A stretch of 64,000 nucleotides of DNA from Desulforamulus hydrothermalis Lam5 = DSM 18033 (lineage in GTDB: Bacteria; Bacillota; Desulfotomaculia; Desulfotomaculales; Desulfotomaculaceae): NCBI RefSeq assembly GCF_000315365.1, contig NZ_CAOS01000003.1, positions 1 to 64,000 of the forward strand, written 5' to 3'. The notes under the pieces are model-generated. The model searched no databases. It was given only the letters and a program-made list of their open reading frames with translations, and had not been told where the DNA came from. A program made the position numbers and the translations under genes. Below are positions 26,476 to 34,205 of the stretch, one piece after another. Numbering within the stretch: the first letter of the stretch is position 1; every line of letters starts with the position of its first letter.

Positions 26476-26546
26476 CCAACAAAAAATCGCCGGGTGGGTC
26501 AATTCTAAACCGGCGATGGTGGGTCAAAATAAAGTCGGCGTTGACA

Positions 26547-26551
26547 ATGTC
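26547..26551 (+). repeat. IS21 target duplication, right copy
   Basis: ATGTC directly after the right end of the element, matching 24371-24375. Confidence 0.85.
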
Positions 26552-26862
26552 CGTTTTGATATTTATCTCTGCCTTCAAATGGCAATGCCCCCAACAGCTT
26601 GCTTTTCATATAGACAATGCGAGCCGGTTCAATAACTGAATTAAATTGATAACACTTTAATTTTAACCATTTCTTACCAGGTGATATTTTTAAAAATGCA
26701 TCTCCCCACTCTATTGTTGCATGAGACATTATCTCTTTGCCCAGATAACCGCAAGCAACAAAGAAATACCGCACAGGTTCCGGCAAACCGGCTATAACAT
26801 GTTCGGAGAATAATTTTTTGGGCCCTTTAAGGTTTTTAACCAGTTCGGTATTCACTTCTTGA

Positions 26863-27132
26863 TCATAAAGTTTTTTCATTACCCCTGCTCCCGTGATCAT
26901 CAAGATTGGCCTCTTGATTATGTGAACTGATTAACCAGCCAATAATTATTACCGGCAGGGCAAATAATATTAACTGGTTCCAGTTTTGCTGCTGAAAAGC
27001 CACACCCAGCAAAACAGCCCCGGCTGTTCCCAGCAAAGCCAATGCGTGCCCAAAACGGCTTTCTCTGGCCAGTTCGATTAAACCAATAATGCATAAACAA
27101 AGGGCCAGTGTACAAAAACTTGTAATATTCAT
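26863..27132 (-). CDS. Small hypothetical membrane protein, three spans
   Basis: 89 residues with three hydrophobic segments (FCTLALCLCIIGLIEL, ALALLGTAGAVLLGVAF, LILFALPVIIIGWLI) and a polar C-terminus (NQEANLDDHGSRGN). It overlaps the start of the broken DUF6544 gene by 17 bases, so the two were co-translated. Not recognised; I infer a partner of the DUF6544 protein only from this coupling. Confidence 0.6.
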   Translation of the reverse strand: MNITSFCTLALCLCIIGLIELARESRFGHALALLGTAGAVLLGVAFQQQNWNQLILFALPVIIIGWLISSHNQEANLDDHGSRGNEKTL

Positions 27133-27212
27133 TGCATCACCATGTTTTTGAATATTTTAACTATATATTCTGTGCCATCAAATTTTTTCCTGCCGGTTGC
27201 GTTGTCAGACAT

Positions 27213-27241
27213 AAAAAAACCCCTGTTATATGAGGGGTTAA
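27213..27241 (-). terminator. Terminator of the ferredoxin-like pseudogene
   Basis: CCCCT / AGGGG hairpin with seven T on the minus strand, directly after the stop codon. Confidence 0.8.
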
Positions 27242-27875
27242 TTATGAATCGGCATATTTTTTTATACCCTTTAAAACGGCGTTTAAGAAAGCGGACCGGA
27301 TTGGTTTAACGGCCATGACCGCTTGTACCGGCGGCGATTTTTCCAGGAGATTGACAATCCGGCCAAGAGCACGGTGGCTAAGACGGCTGGGATCATCAAA
27401 CAGCAAGTTGGTAAATTTACCTCTTTCTATGGCCATAAGCACAATTTTGTCAAAGGAGGTTTCCGGGGTTAATACCCGTTGAGCACGAGGTTTCATGGTG
27501 ATGGCACCAAACTTACATGATTGGTAACATACACCGCAGCCCAGGCAAAGTGATTGCTCGCAGACAGCGGTTTACTACCGGTGCCAAAGCAACGTATCGT
27601 TGGCCTTTGTGTTCCACATCAAAAACCAACCCCCTGGCTGCCAGTTGGCTGATTTTATCACTTAATTCATCCTGGGGCAGACCCAGTTTTTTAGCCAGTT
27701 TGCCCAACAGGCTTGGCCGCAGTGGTATCTGCCTGGCCAAGTCAGCTTCGGCAGAAGAAAAAAGCATTTTTAGAATTTTAATAAAAACCGGTGAGTCCGG
27801 TGCCCCTTCGATACAATGATCCAGTCTTTTTTGCAGCAGCTGATATTCCCTGTCAGGATTATGAATATGGCCCAA
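27242..27875 (-). pseudogene. 4Fe-4S ferredoxin-domain protein with internal out-of-frame deletion
   Basis: The N-terminal part (start TTG about 27875, GHIHNPDREYQLLQKRLD, LARQIPLRPSLLGKLAKKLG, RYVALAPVV) is the winged-helix head of a large Peptococcaceae ferredoxin-type protein. The C-terminal part in another frame has CEQSLCLGCGVCYQSCKFGA, then TMKPRAQRVLTPETSFDKIV and SHRALGRIVNLLEKSP, the tail of the same family. About 200-250 middle residues, including the first Fe-S cluster and cysteine-rich region, are missing; the joint is at about 27570-27578 and leaves the halves out of frame. Family size is from memory. Confidence 0.75.
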
Positions 27876-27932
27876 TTTCTTCTTCCTTTCTTGCCCGGTG
27901 CCGGATTCTTTGCATGAACGCAAGCACTCTGA

Positions 27933-28211
27933 CTATGACATAAGCATAGACAATTCTTGCTTCAAGCCTTCGGCGGTGCCAATTATTTCAGTGGCCGTTC
28001 GCCGGCCGCCCTGAGCTGTGTAAAATACAACCTTCCCCTTTTTAATATCAGCAGAGTAACAAATCGGTTTTTGTTCCGGCAAGACCAGTTTAACTATGGT
28101 AAAACCTTGATTTCTGTAAGCAAGACGATATATTTGTTGCAAAAAAGCCCTTGGACAATAGGGCAACGGATCCTGGGCTTTAATTTGAAAAAACTTTTCA
28201 ATTAATGTCAT
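27933..28211 (-). CDS. Small hypothetical protein
   Basis: 92 residues, not recognised. It begins MTLIEKFFQIKAQDPLPYCP and has a beta-rich middle (FTIVKLVLPEQKPICYSADI, KVVFYTAQGG) ending in ATEIIGTAEGLKQELSML; it looks soluble. ATG 28211 is preferred over a TTG at 28226. It lies 57 bases upstream of the broken ferredoxin gene and may have been in its operon. Confidence 0.5.
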   Translation of the reverse strand: MTLIEKFFQIKAQDPLPYCPRAFLQQIYRLAYRNQGFTIVKLVLPEQKPICYSADIKKGKVVFYTAQGGRRTATEIIGTAEGLKQELSMLMS

Positions 28212-28278
28212 GCCACCACTTCCCAACCACCAGGTGGTCTTTTTAATATTATAAAACTAAATGGTATATATTTCTATA

Positions 28279-28320
28279 CAAAACAAACCCGTAACACTTT
28301 TTATGTGATCGGGTTTGTTA
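28279..28320 (-). terminator. Terminator of the CBS-domain gene
   Basis: ACAAACCCG / CGGGTTTGT stem followed on the minus strand by TTTTG. Confidence 0.75.
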
Positions 28321-28332
28321 GGGTATAAGCAG

Positions 28333-28779
28333 CTATTGAGTCAGGGTTTTAATAATATCTGATCTGCTGACAATGCCAAGTACCTTGCCATTTTCTACTA
28401 CAGGTATGCGTTTAATATTATGCTCTATCATTAAGGTGGCAATCGTGCGAATGTCAGTTTCTTTTGATACGGTAATGACTTCGCTTGTCATAATTTCTGA
28501 AGCTTTTAAGGCGGCAAGTTTTTTAAAATCTTCACGGTATTGATCAACACCGCCGAAATAGATCATGGCCCCCAGAATACCGAAAAATTTGGGTATTCTG
28601 GGATTTGCCTCTTTATGCAGCAGGTCGCCTTCGGTTACGATGCCAACCAGTTTTCCCTCCTGATTAACCACCGGGACGCCGGAAATCCCTTTGTCTGTCA
28701 AAATTTGAGCAATGTCTTTAATGTTGGTGTCTGCTGTTACTGTAATAACATCGGTTTTCATTATATCCTTTGCTTTCAT
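28333..28779 (-). CDS. CBS-domain pair protein
   Basis: 148 residues: two CBS modules, each beginning with the pattern AKDIMKTDVITVTADTNI and ASEIMTSEVITVSKETDI and ending in GISGVPVVNQEGKLVGIVTE and IKRIPVVENGKVLGIVSRSD. Such stand-alone pairs bind adenine nucleotides and regulate partners. ATG 28779 follows AGAGGTGAT; the open frame extends 7 codons further without support. Partner unknown. Confidence 0.88.
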   Translation of the reverse strand: MKAKDIMKTDVITVTADTNIKDIAQILTDKGISGVPVVNQEGKLVGIVTEGDLLHKEANPRIPKFFGILGAMIYFGGVDQYREDFKKLAALKASEIMTSEVITVSKETDIRTIATLMIEHNIKRIPVVENGKVLGIVSRSDIIKTLTQ

Positions 28780-28811
28780 ATATATTATCACCTCTTTCAT
28801 TTTATTTTCTT

Positions 28812-28848
28812 CAATTTTTAGACAGGCTATGAAAAATGCCTGTCTAAA
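28812..28848 (-). terminator. Terminator of the YgiT-type gene
   Basis: TTTAGACAGGC / GCCTGTCTAAA perfect stem, then AATTG on the minus strand. A second small hairpin (CCGGGCAAATGCCCGG, about 28873-28888) precedes it. Confidence 0.65.
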
Positions 28849-28886
28849 TATATCTAACCGGTCTGGTTATCCGGGCAAATGCCCGG

Positions 28887-29135
28887 TTAGTCAATCCTGT
28901 TAGAGTTTTTATATTTTTCAAAGTCAATAACCTGGGGCCTCTTCTCTTCGGCAAGACCGGACAACAAAACTGTTAAATTTAATAACAAATTGACTTCTTG
29001 CGAGTCATAGACAAGCTTATTGCAATGATCACAAACATATGCCTTAACACCGTTAATCTTTACTTGATATTCGCCCCAGCCGGCCTGGTAAACATCGGAG
29101 GTCTGCCGCATAGGCGCACCGCAAACACAGTTCAT
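28887..29135 (-). CDS. YgiT-type zinc finger protein
   Basis: 82 residues. Zinc ligands in MNCVCGAPM and YVCDHCNKLVYD with the linking beta hairpin (YQVKINGVKAY), the fold of the MqsA/YgiT N-terminal domain. No helix-turn-helix and no partner toxin is beside it, so an antitoxin role is not supported. ATG 29135 follows GGGGGGAAG. It is divergent to the second arsR. Confidence 0.72.
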   Translation of the reverse strand: MNCVCGAPMRQTSDVYQAGWGEYQVKINGVKAYVCDHCNKLVYDSQEVNLLLNLTVLLSGLAEEKRPQVIDFEKYKNSNRID

Positions 29136-29227
29136 TTTCTTCCCCCCTGCCAAGTCTTTTTCTGTATTATTTTAATGAATATTTTTAAATACCTGCTTGA
29201 ATTAAATAAATAAATTTTTCTAAGTAT

Positions 29228-29256
29228 TTGACTATATTTTCAAGTAGTAATATAAT
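29228..29256 (+). promoter_or_regulatory. Sigma-A promoter of arsR2-acr3
   Basis: TTGACT (29228-29233), 17-base spacer, TATAAT (29251-29256), 43 bases before the arsR2 start. Confidence 0.8.
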
Positions 29257-29298
29257 AAATAATCATATTTAAAAATTTGGATATGAAGGTGGTGAGCT

Positions 29299-29670
29299 AT
29301 GGAAACTCTGGTAAATCTCTATAGGGCTTTAGGTGATGCCAACCGATTAAGCATTCTGCAAATGCTGTCCGGGCAAGAATTAAGTGTATGCGAAATTATG
29401 CTGGGATTAAACCTTTCTCAACCGGCTGTTTCTCATCATTTAAAAATTTTACGCCAGGCCCAACTGGTGAAAAATGTAAAATATGGCAAGCTGGTATTAT
29501 ACACTCTTAATGCATGCGGTTTGCAAAAGATTCATCCGCTGGTTGATAAACATTTGGGGGATCTCCTGCATTTTGCCTTGTCCCGGGTTAAACCTTCTGC
29601 CCTGCGTGAAACACCCAATTACTGTGAACTGGTAGGTCTTAAAAAATCTATCTGCGAACAAGATATTTAA
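29299..29670 (+). CDS. ArsR-family repressor, second copy
   Basis: 123 residues. Helix-turn-helix [20 protein letters not shown] and wing [12 protein letters not shown]. The metal site differs from the first ArsR: one Cys in LSVCEIM, others in the C-terminal part (ACGL, NYCEL, SICEQ). It begins [22 protein letters not shown] 29299 follows GGTGGTGAG. The arsenite exporter gene follows after 16 bases, so it most likely represses this operon in response to arsenite. Confidence 0.9.
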   Translation: METLVNLYRALGDANRLSILQMLSGQELSVCEIMLGLNLSQPAVSHHLKILRQAQLVKNVKYGKLVLYTLNACGLQKIHPLVDKHLGDLLHFALSRVKPSALRETPNYCELVGLKKSICEQDI

Positions 29671-29686
29671 GGAGGAACATTTTTAT

Positions 29687-30739
29687 ATGGCGAAAAAAAG
29701 ACTTTCCACCCTGGACCGGTTTTTAACGCTTTGGATTTTCCTGGCCATGGCCGCCGGCGTTGGTTTGGGTTATCTGTTTCCGGGTATTGCAAGTTGGCTG
29801 GACAGCATGTCTGTGGGAACCACCTCGATTCCTATTGCGGTTGGCTTGATTGTCATGATGTACCCGCCCCTGGCCAAAGTAAAGTATGAAGAAATGGGCA
29901 AAGCATTTAAGAATACAAAAGTAATGGGTCTTTCCTTAGTGCAAAACTGGATTATTGGTCCCACCTTGATGTTTATTCTGGCTATTGTCTTCCTGAGAGA
30001 TTATCCTGATTATATGGTTGGGCTTATTTTGATAGGGTTGGCCCGCTGCATTGCCATGGTCATAGTTTGGAATGACCTGGCCAAAGGTGACAATGAATAC
30101 GCGGCTGCCCTGGTGGCAGTAAACTCTGTCTTTCAGATGGTATTTTACTCTGTTTATGCGTACTTTTTTATTACCCTGGTACCAGGCTGGTTAGGAATGG
30201 AAGCCATTGAGGTGCATGTTTCGATGGCCGAAGTGGCTAAGAGTGTGCTCATTTATCTGGGTATTCCTTTTGCCGGTGGCGCACTGACCAGAGCACTGCT
30301 GCTGCCCAGGAAGGGTAAAGAATGGTATGAACAAGAGTTTGTCCCTCGCATCAGCCCCCTGGCGCTGATTGCATTGCTGTTCACTATTGTTATAATGTTT
30401 TCTTTAAAAGGCAAATATATTGTTGAGCTGCCCATGGATGTCGTGCGTATCTCTATCCCTCTCTTGATTTATTTTACCATTATGTTCTTCCTGTCTTTCT
30501 TTATGAGCAAACAAAGCTGCATTAATTATGGACAAAGCACCACCCTGGCCTTTACTGCCGCCAGCAACAACTTTGAACTGGCAATTGCGGTGGCGGTAGC
30601 TATATTTGGCATTAATTCCGGTGCAGCCTTTGCGGCAGTTATCGGACCTCTGATTGAGGTGCCGGTAATGATTGCTCTGGTTAATGTAGCACTAAAATTT
30701 CAGAAAAAATATTTTGCTGCCGGCGGAACGGTAAAATAA
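29687..30739 (+). CDS. acr3: Arsenite efflux transporter Acr3
   Basis: 350 residues, 10 membrane spans. Family signatures: [20 protein letters not shown] near the start, [20 protein letters not shown] with the conserved Cys in span 4, and [17 protein letters not shown]. It exports arsenite using the proton motive force. Ribosome site GGAGG at 7-8 bases. It forms an operon with the second arsR and ends in a good terminator. Confidence 0.96.
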   Translation: MAKKRLSTLDRFLTLWIFLAMAAGVGLGYLFPGIASWLDSMSVGTTSIPIAVGLIVMMYPPLAKVKYEEMGKAFKNTKVMGLSLVQNWIIGPTLMFILAIVFLRDYPDYMVGLILIGLARCIAMVIVWNDLAKGDNEYAAALVAVNSVFQMVFYSVYAYFFITLVPGWLGMEAIEVHVSMAEVAKSVLIYLGIPFAGGALTRALLLPRKGKEWYEQEFVPRISPLALIALLFTIVIMFSLKGKYIVELPMDVVRISIPLLIYFTIMFFLSFFMSKQSCINYGQSTTLAFTAASNNFELAIAVAVAIFGINSGAAFAAVIGPLIEVPVMIALVNVALKFQKKYFAAGGTVK

Positions 30740-30744
30740 ATAAA

Positions 30745-30779
30745 AAGTGGGTGCTGTAAAAAACGCACCCACTTTTTTT
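30745..30779 (+). terminator. Terminator after acr3
   Basis: AAGTGGGTGC / GCACCCACTT followed by a T run. Confidence 0.92.
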
Positions 30780-31069
30780 AGAATTTTAAGGATTGACAAA
30801 CATCATGATAATATTAGTATTATATTATAATTAATTAATATAAGATTTAACCATATTGTTTTAGCGGCAATAAGCCAGTCCGCTTGTGAAGCGGTCTTTT
30901 CCTCTGAGCAGCCCCTTTATAACCGATCATACATTGCTTGCATCCACCCTCTGCTAATTTACGATAATACTTGATATATATTTGAAAAAGAGTTAATATT
31001 AAAACGACACAATATAAATATATCCTAATATAATTTTTTATTTTAACTAACCGGTTAGGAGGGTATAAA
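30780..31069. other. A+T-rich intergenic region before the ArsP-like permease
   Basis: No convincing gene. A TTGACA at 30793-30798 has only loosely spaced A+T-rich -10 candidates. A minus-strand frame (30847-31083) contains a GC-normal tail (AEGGCKQCMIGYKGAAQRKR) that might be a gene remnant but matches nothing I know. Confidence 0.35.
31047..31058. promoter_or_regulatory. 12-bp perfect palindrome overlapping the ribosome site of the permease gene
   Basis: CTAACCGGTTAG, ending in the ribosome site TTAGGAGGG 12 bases before the ATG. Possible operator or translation-control hairpin. Confidence 0.4.
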
Positions 31070-32242
31070 ATGAAGGAACGCAATATTTTTGTATTAATGG
31101 TGGGGCTTTTTTTGCTTGCTTATTTTATCCCGCTGGATAATCCCCGCATAACCGGGGCTATTTTAGAATCTTTTTATATGGTACAGGATTATGCGCAAAA
31201 ACATGTACTTACCTGTTTAATTCCGGCCTTTTTTATTGCCGGGGCAATAGCTGTTTTTGTTTCTCAGGCTTCTGTTTTAAAATATTTTGGTGCCGGTGCC
31301 AATAAAGTATTGTCTTATGGAGTTGCTTCGGTTTCCGGTACAGTGCTGGCGGTTTGTTCTTGCACTGTACTCCCCCTGTTTGCCGGCATCTATACCAGGG
31401 GAGCCGGCATTGGCCCTGCCACTGCATTTCTTTACTCCGGCCCGGCCATTAATATCCTGGCCATTATTTTAAGTGCCCGGGTGCTGGGCACAGATATCGG
31501 CCTTGCCAGGGCTTTGGGAGCGGTGGTCTTTTCTGTTATTATCGGACTTATCATGCACATCATTTTTATTAAAGAAGAGCAGGCTAAAGCTGACGCTGCC
31601 TTGACTCTGCCACCGCCGCCGGAAGACAACCGCTCTTTAGGCCAGTATGCCCTTTACTTTTTATCTATGATATTGGTTTTAATCTTTGCTGCCTGGGGCA
31701 AACCGCTCAGTCCGGTTGGTTTTTTTAATGCTGTTTACGAAATACACTGGTATTTGGCCGGTATCTTCTTCGTTTTATTATTAATCATGCTAAAACTGTG
31801 GTTTTACCGCAGCGAAATAGATAACTGGTTGGCTGCCACCTGGGACTTTGCCAAAAAGATTTTTCCCCTTTTGTTGGGCGGTGTTATGGTGGCCGGCTTC
31901 CTAATGGGTCGACCAGGAATGGATTCCGGGATCATCCCCGAAAAATATGTAGCCCATTTGGTAGGAGGCAACTCCCTGGCGGCCAACCTGTTGGCGTCAG
32001 TTTTTGGGGCCTTTATGTACTTTGCCACACTTACGGAAGTTCCCATCCTACAGGGATTGCTTGGCAGCGGCATGGGAAAAGGTCCTGCCCTGGCTTTATT
32101 GCTGGCAGGTCCTGCCCTTAGTTTACCTAACATGATTGTAATACGACAGATTATGGGTACTAAAAAAACAGTGGTTTATGTATCACTGGTAATAATTATG
32201 TCTACTATAGCCGGCATGATTTTTGGAGCTGTCCGGGGCTAA
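31070..32242 (+). CDS. arsP: ArsP-like permease (DUF318/PF03773)
   Basis: 390 residues, about 8-10 spans. The family core is VCSCTVLPLFAGIYTRGAGI followed by ATAFLYSGPAINILAII, repeated in the second half as VFGAFMYFATLTEVPILQGL and GKGPALALLLAGPALSLPN. ArsP members export trivalent organoarsenicals, the products of ArsM, which fits its place in an arsenic region, but arsM here is broken. ATG 31070 follows GGAGGG. The gene symbol is inferred from context; other PF03773 permeases have unknown substrates. Confidence 0.75.
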   Translation: MKERNIFVLMVGLFLLAYFIPLDNPRITGAILESFYMVQDYAQKHVLTCLIPAFFIAGAIAVFVSQASVLKYFGAGANKVLSYGVASVSGTVLAVCSCTVLPLFAGIYTRGAGIGPATAFLYSGPAINILAIILSARVLGTDIGLARALGAVVFSVIIGLIMHIIFIKEEQAKADAALTLPPPPEDNRSLGQYALYFLSMILVLIFAAWGKPLSPVGFFNAVYEIHWYLAGIFFVLLLIMLKLWFYRSEIDNWLAATWDFAKKIFPLLLGGVMVAGFLMGRPGMDSGIIPEKYVAHLVGGNSLAANLLASVFGAFMYFATLTEVPILQGLLGSGMGKGPALALLLAGPALSLPNMIVIRQIMGTKKTVVYVSLVIIMSTIAGMIFGAVRG

Positions 32243-32253
32243 AGAAAATTATT

Positions 32254-32281
32254 AAGGAACATCTGCCAGATGTTCCTTTTT
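32254..32281 (+). terminator. Terminator after the permease gene
   Basis: AAGGAACATCT / AGATGTTCCTT with a T run. Confidence 0.9.
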
Positions 32282-32318
32282 GAATCATTTTGGAATAAAT
32301 AACGTTCCAAATTGTCTT

Positions 32319-32756
32319 ATGGATGATACACAGTTAAACCACGGCAAAGATACTATATTAGTTAATGTGCTGGCCAAGATGCCCTATATGAAAATACGAA
32401 CAGATCGTCAGTGTAAGTTTGTGGAAGATAATGCTGCTGCAGTTACTTACCGGGGCGAGGTAGCACCCTGTTATGCCTTAATGCATGCTTATCATTGTTA
32501 TATTTACGGCCGCAAAAAAGAGATCTTGCCCTTTTATCTTGGCAACGTAAACGAAAGCTCCCTGGGAGAAATCTTGACAGACCCGGCTTATGTTAACTTC
32601 CGCAGCAAACTAAAAGATTTTAAATTTCCATCCTGTACTGACTGCAAATATGTAGACGGTTGTTCTTATACCGATACCAATGAGTCTGATTGCTGGGGCA
32701 ACAATCCTTCCTGTGCCGAATGTTTATGGTCCAGACGACTAATTGCTTGTCCTTAG
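32319..32756 (+). pseudogene. Tungsten-cofactor oxidoreductase radical SAM maturase, C-terminal remnant
   Basis: About 145 residues: CKFVEDNAAAVTYRGEVAPC, CYALMHAYHCYIYGRKKEIL, then a SPASM-like Fe-S domain SCTDCKYVDGCSYTDTNESD and NPSCAECLWSRRLIACP. This is the C-terminal third of the radical SAM enzymes that mature tungsten aldehyde oxidoreductases. The N-terminal radical SAM domain with CxxxCxxC is absent; upstream is only the terminator of the permease gene, so the head has been lost. ATG 32319 has no ribosome site. No tungsten oxidoreductase gene is in the window. Confidence 0.75.
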
Positions 32757-32861
32757 CGAATGCCGGAGCGGCAAGTATACAATATAACCAGGTTGGTGCC
32801 ATTGACTGGTGACAATATAAATAACATAATTAATTAAATGTAATATAGATGGGTGAAATTA

Positions 32862-33656
32862 ATGTTGATTGATGTGCATACACACATTTACCCTGAAAAA
32901 ATATCTCATAAAGTGGTTAATTTTTTACAACATCATTACGGGTTACCGGTGCCTTATCAAGGTATCCCGGCAGAATTGCGTCAGATTAAAAAACGTTACC
33001 AGGTCAATGCCGCTGTTTTTTTTACTGCTGCTACCCACCCCTCCCAGGTGCGAAATGCCAATTTATGGGCAAAGTTAAACTATAGCCATGGTATGATCGG
33101 CTTTGGTACTTTACATCCGGATGATCCTCAAATTGATAGTGAAATTAAATGGCTGAAAACAATGGGGATTAAAGGTATCAAGTTTCATCCGGATTTTCAG
33201 CGTTTTTTTATTGATGATGTTAAAGCGTTGTATATGTATGAAAAGATTGCCAAAGATTTTATTGTAATTTTTCACGTGGGAGATGATAATGCCCCGCGAA
33301 AAATTCGCTATTCCACACCCCGCAGGCTAAGTAAGGTTTTAGAATTGTTCCCCGGTATGAAAGTTATTGCTGCCCATATGGGCGGGTATCAAATGTGGCA
33401 GGACTCTATCAGGTATCTTTGTGGCAAAAATTTATATTTTGATACTTCCAGTACAGCAGGTATTTTGCCGGATGATACATTCAAATTTATTATACGGGAA
33501 CACGGCTATGACAGGATCTTATTAGGCAGTGATTATCCTTTCAGCGATCCTTATGGGGAATATCAAAAGCTGGCTCAAATGGGTTTAACAGGTCAAGAAC
33601 TTTCTGCCATTGCCGGCAGCAATGCAGCCAAGCTGTTTAAAGACATTGGTTTGTAA
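32862..33656 (+). CDS. Amidohydrolase (metal-dependent, TIM barrel)
   Basis: 264 residues. Metal ligands in IDVHTHIYP, GIKFHPDFQ, IFHVGDD, IAAHMGGYQ and LGSDYPFSDP, the amidohydrolase_2 (PF04909) order; the enzyme hydrolyses or decarboxylates a small substrate that cannot be named. Start ATG 32862 after GGGTGA; a GTG at 32853 would add three residues. It ends 62 bases before the next gene. Confidence 0.85.
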   Translation: MLIDVHTHIYPEKISHKVVNFLQHHYGLPVPYQGIPAELRQIKKRYQVNAAVFFTAATHPSQVRNANLWAKLNYSHGMIGFGTLHPDDPQIDSEIKWLKTMGIKGIKFHPDFQRFFIDDVKALYMYEKIAKDFIVIFHVGDDNAPRKIRYSTPRRLSKVLELFPGMKVIAAHMGGYQMWQDSIRYLCGKNLYFDTSSTAGILPDDTFKFIIREHGYDRILLGSDYPFSDPYGEYQKLAQMGLTGQELSAIAGSNAAKLFKDIGL

Positions 33657-33718
33657 CAAAGGTAATACATTTTACAAGTTAAACAGGATTTTGTGAAGTC
33701 ACAGCAGGAGGTGTTACG

Positions 33719-34042
33719 ATGGACGAAAAAGAACAATTATATGTAGATTTAATGATGGCAACCCCAGGTGATCCGGCAACCATGGCTTTAATCAGCCAGG
33801 GTTATTTAACCGAGGATTGGCAGTTTACTGACAAGGCCAAGCAGTTTATTGACGCTTTTTTGGATGAAAAAAAAGAAGCAGTCTTTCAGGCCTTCCGGGA
33901 ACTGGGTCCAAACGCCAGAAAAAGCGATATCCTAAAAACTACAGGTATTGTCCAACTTGGTGTGCTGGTAGATGTAGCCAACCGGTTGGTCAAGGAAGGT
34001 CGGTTAAAAAAAGAAAATGGCAAAGTGTTTGCCATTGGTTAG
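33719..34042 (+). CDS. Hypothetical protein with winged-helix-like C-terminus
   Basis: 107 residues, not recognised. The C-terminal half (ARKSDILKTTGIVQLGVLVD, VANRLVKEGRLKKENGK) looks like a winged-helix fold; the N-terminal half is helical (MDEKEQLYVDLMMATPGDPA). ATG 33719 follows GCAGGAGGTG. It has its own terminator. It may be a small regulator or a protein-interaction module. Confidence 0.6.
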   Translation: MDEKEQLYVDLMMATPGDPATMALISQGYLTEDWQFTDKAKQFIDAFLDEKKEAVFQAFRELGPNARKSDILKTTGIVQLGVLVDVANRLVKEGRLKKENGKVFAIG

Positions 34043-34067
34043 ACCGGGGGCCTTTAGCTCCCGGTTT
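34043..34067 (+). terminator. Terminator-like hairpin
   Basis: ACCGGGGG / CTCCCGGTTT after the stop codon; a weak T content follows. Confidence 0.55.
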
Positions 34068-34077
34068 GCTGTTTGCA

Positions 34078-34117
34078 AAGAGCGGTTTTATCCATCCCCT
34101 GCGCTTGTCGAAGCAAC
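34078..34117 (-). repeat. Relic of the nested-hairpin element (right end, inverted)
   Basis: On the minus strand GCTTCGACAAG, CGCAGGGGAT and ATAAAACC occur in the same order as the right end of the full copies (GCTTCGACAAGTCGCC, GACAGGGGATCATAAAACC) with small gaps. It lies next to a terminator-like hairpin. Confidence 0.6.
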
Positions 34118-34205
34118 TTGGCTAATCTGAAATTATATGTATTGAATATAGGTTCATGTATGGTACAATTACTCTTGTGCGTAAAATATTATACTCTGCG
34201 GGGGA

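Larger units (their letters stand above)
24376..26546 (+). mobile_element. Complete IS21-family insertion sequence (2171 bp)
   Basis: Ends are TGTCACCGCCG on the left and, read inward, TGTCAACGCCG on the right (10 of 11 identical). Inside both ends, several TGACCCA/TGGGTCA motifs with CGCCGG repeats form the multiple terminal repeats typical of IS21. It codes istA and istB with a 4-base overlap and is flanked by the ATGTC duplication. Both genes look intact, so the copy may be active and recent. Confidence 0.93.
23939..26879 (-). pseudogene. DUF6544-family gene split by IS21
   Basis: The C-terminal half lies at 23939-24370 (MRIKLLKFIGIADAKGREID, ALQSYLRWTDID, VSGIFYFNEAGEFVRF) and the N-terminal half at 26547-26879 (GLPEPVRYFF, ATIEWGDAFLKI, YMKSKLLGALPFEGRDKYQN). 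Removing the element 24376-26546 and one ATGTC copy joins 111 codons to 144 codons in frame, giving 254 residues with GRDKYQNGHGNMRIKLLK across the joint. Start at ATG 26879 (GGAGCAGGGGTA before it). DUF6544 function is unknown to me. A small membrane protein gene is immediately upstream and overlaps by 17 bases. Confidence 0.88.

Noticed and set aside
28887-29135. Toxin-antitoxin pair with the YgiT-type zinc protein
   Set aside because: No MqsR-like toxin gene or antitoxin DNA-binding domain is present.
30847-31083. 78-residue minus-strand frame before the permease gene
   Set aside because: No ribosome site, overlaps the permease promoter and start, no recognisable family; perhaps a remnant.
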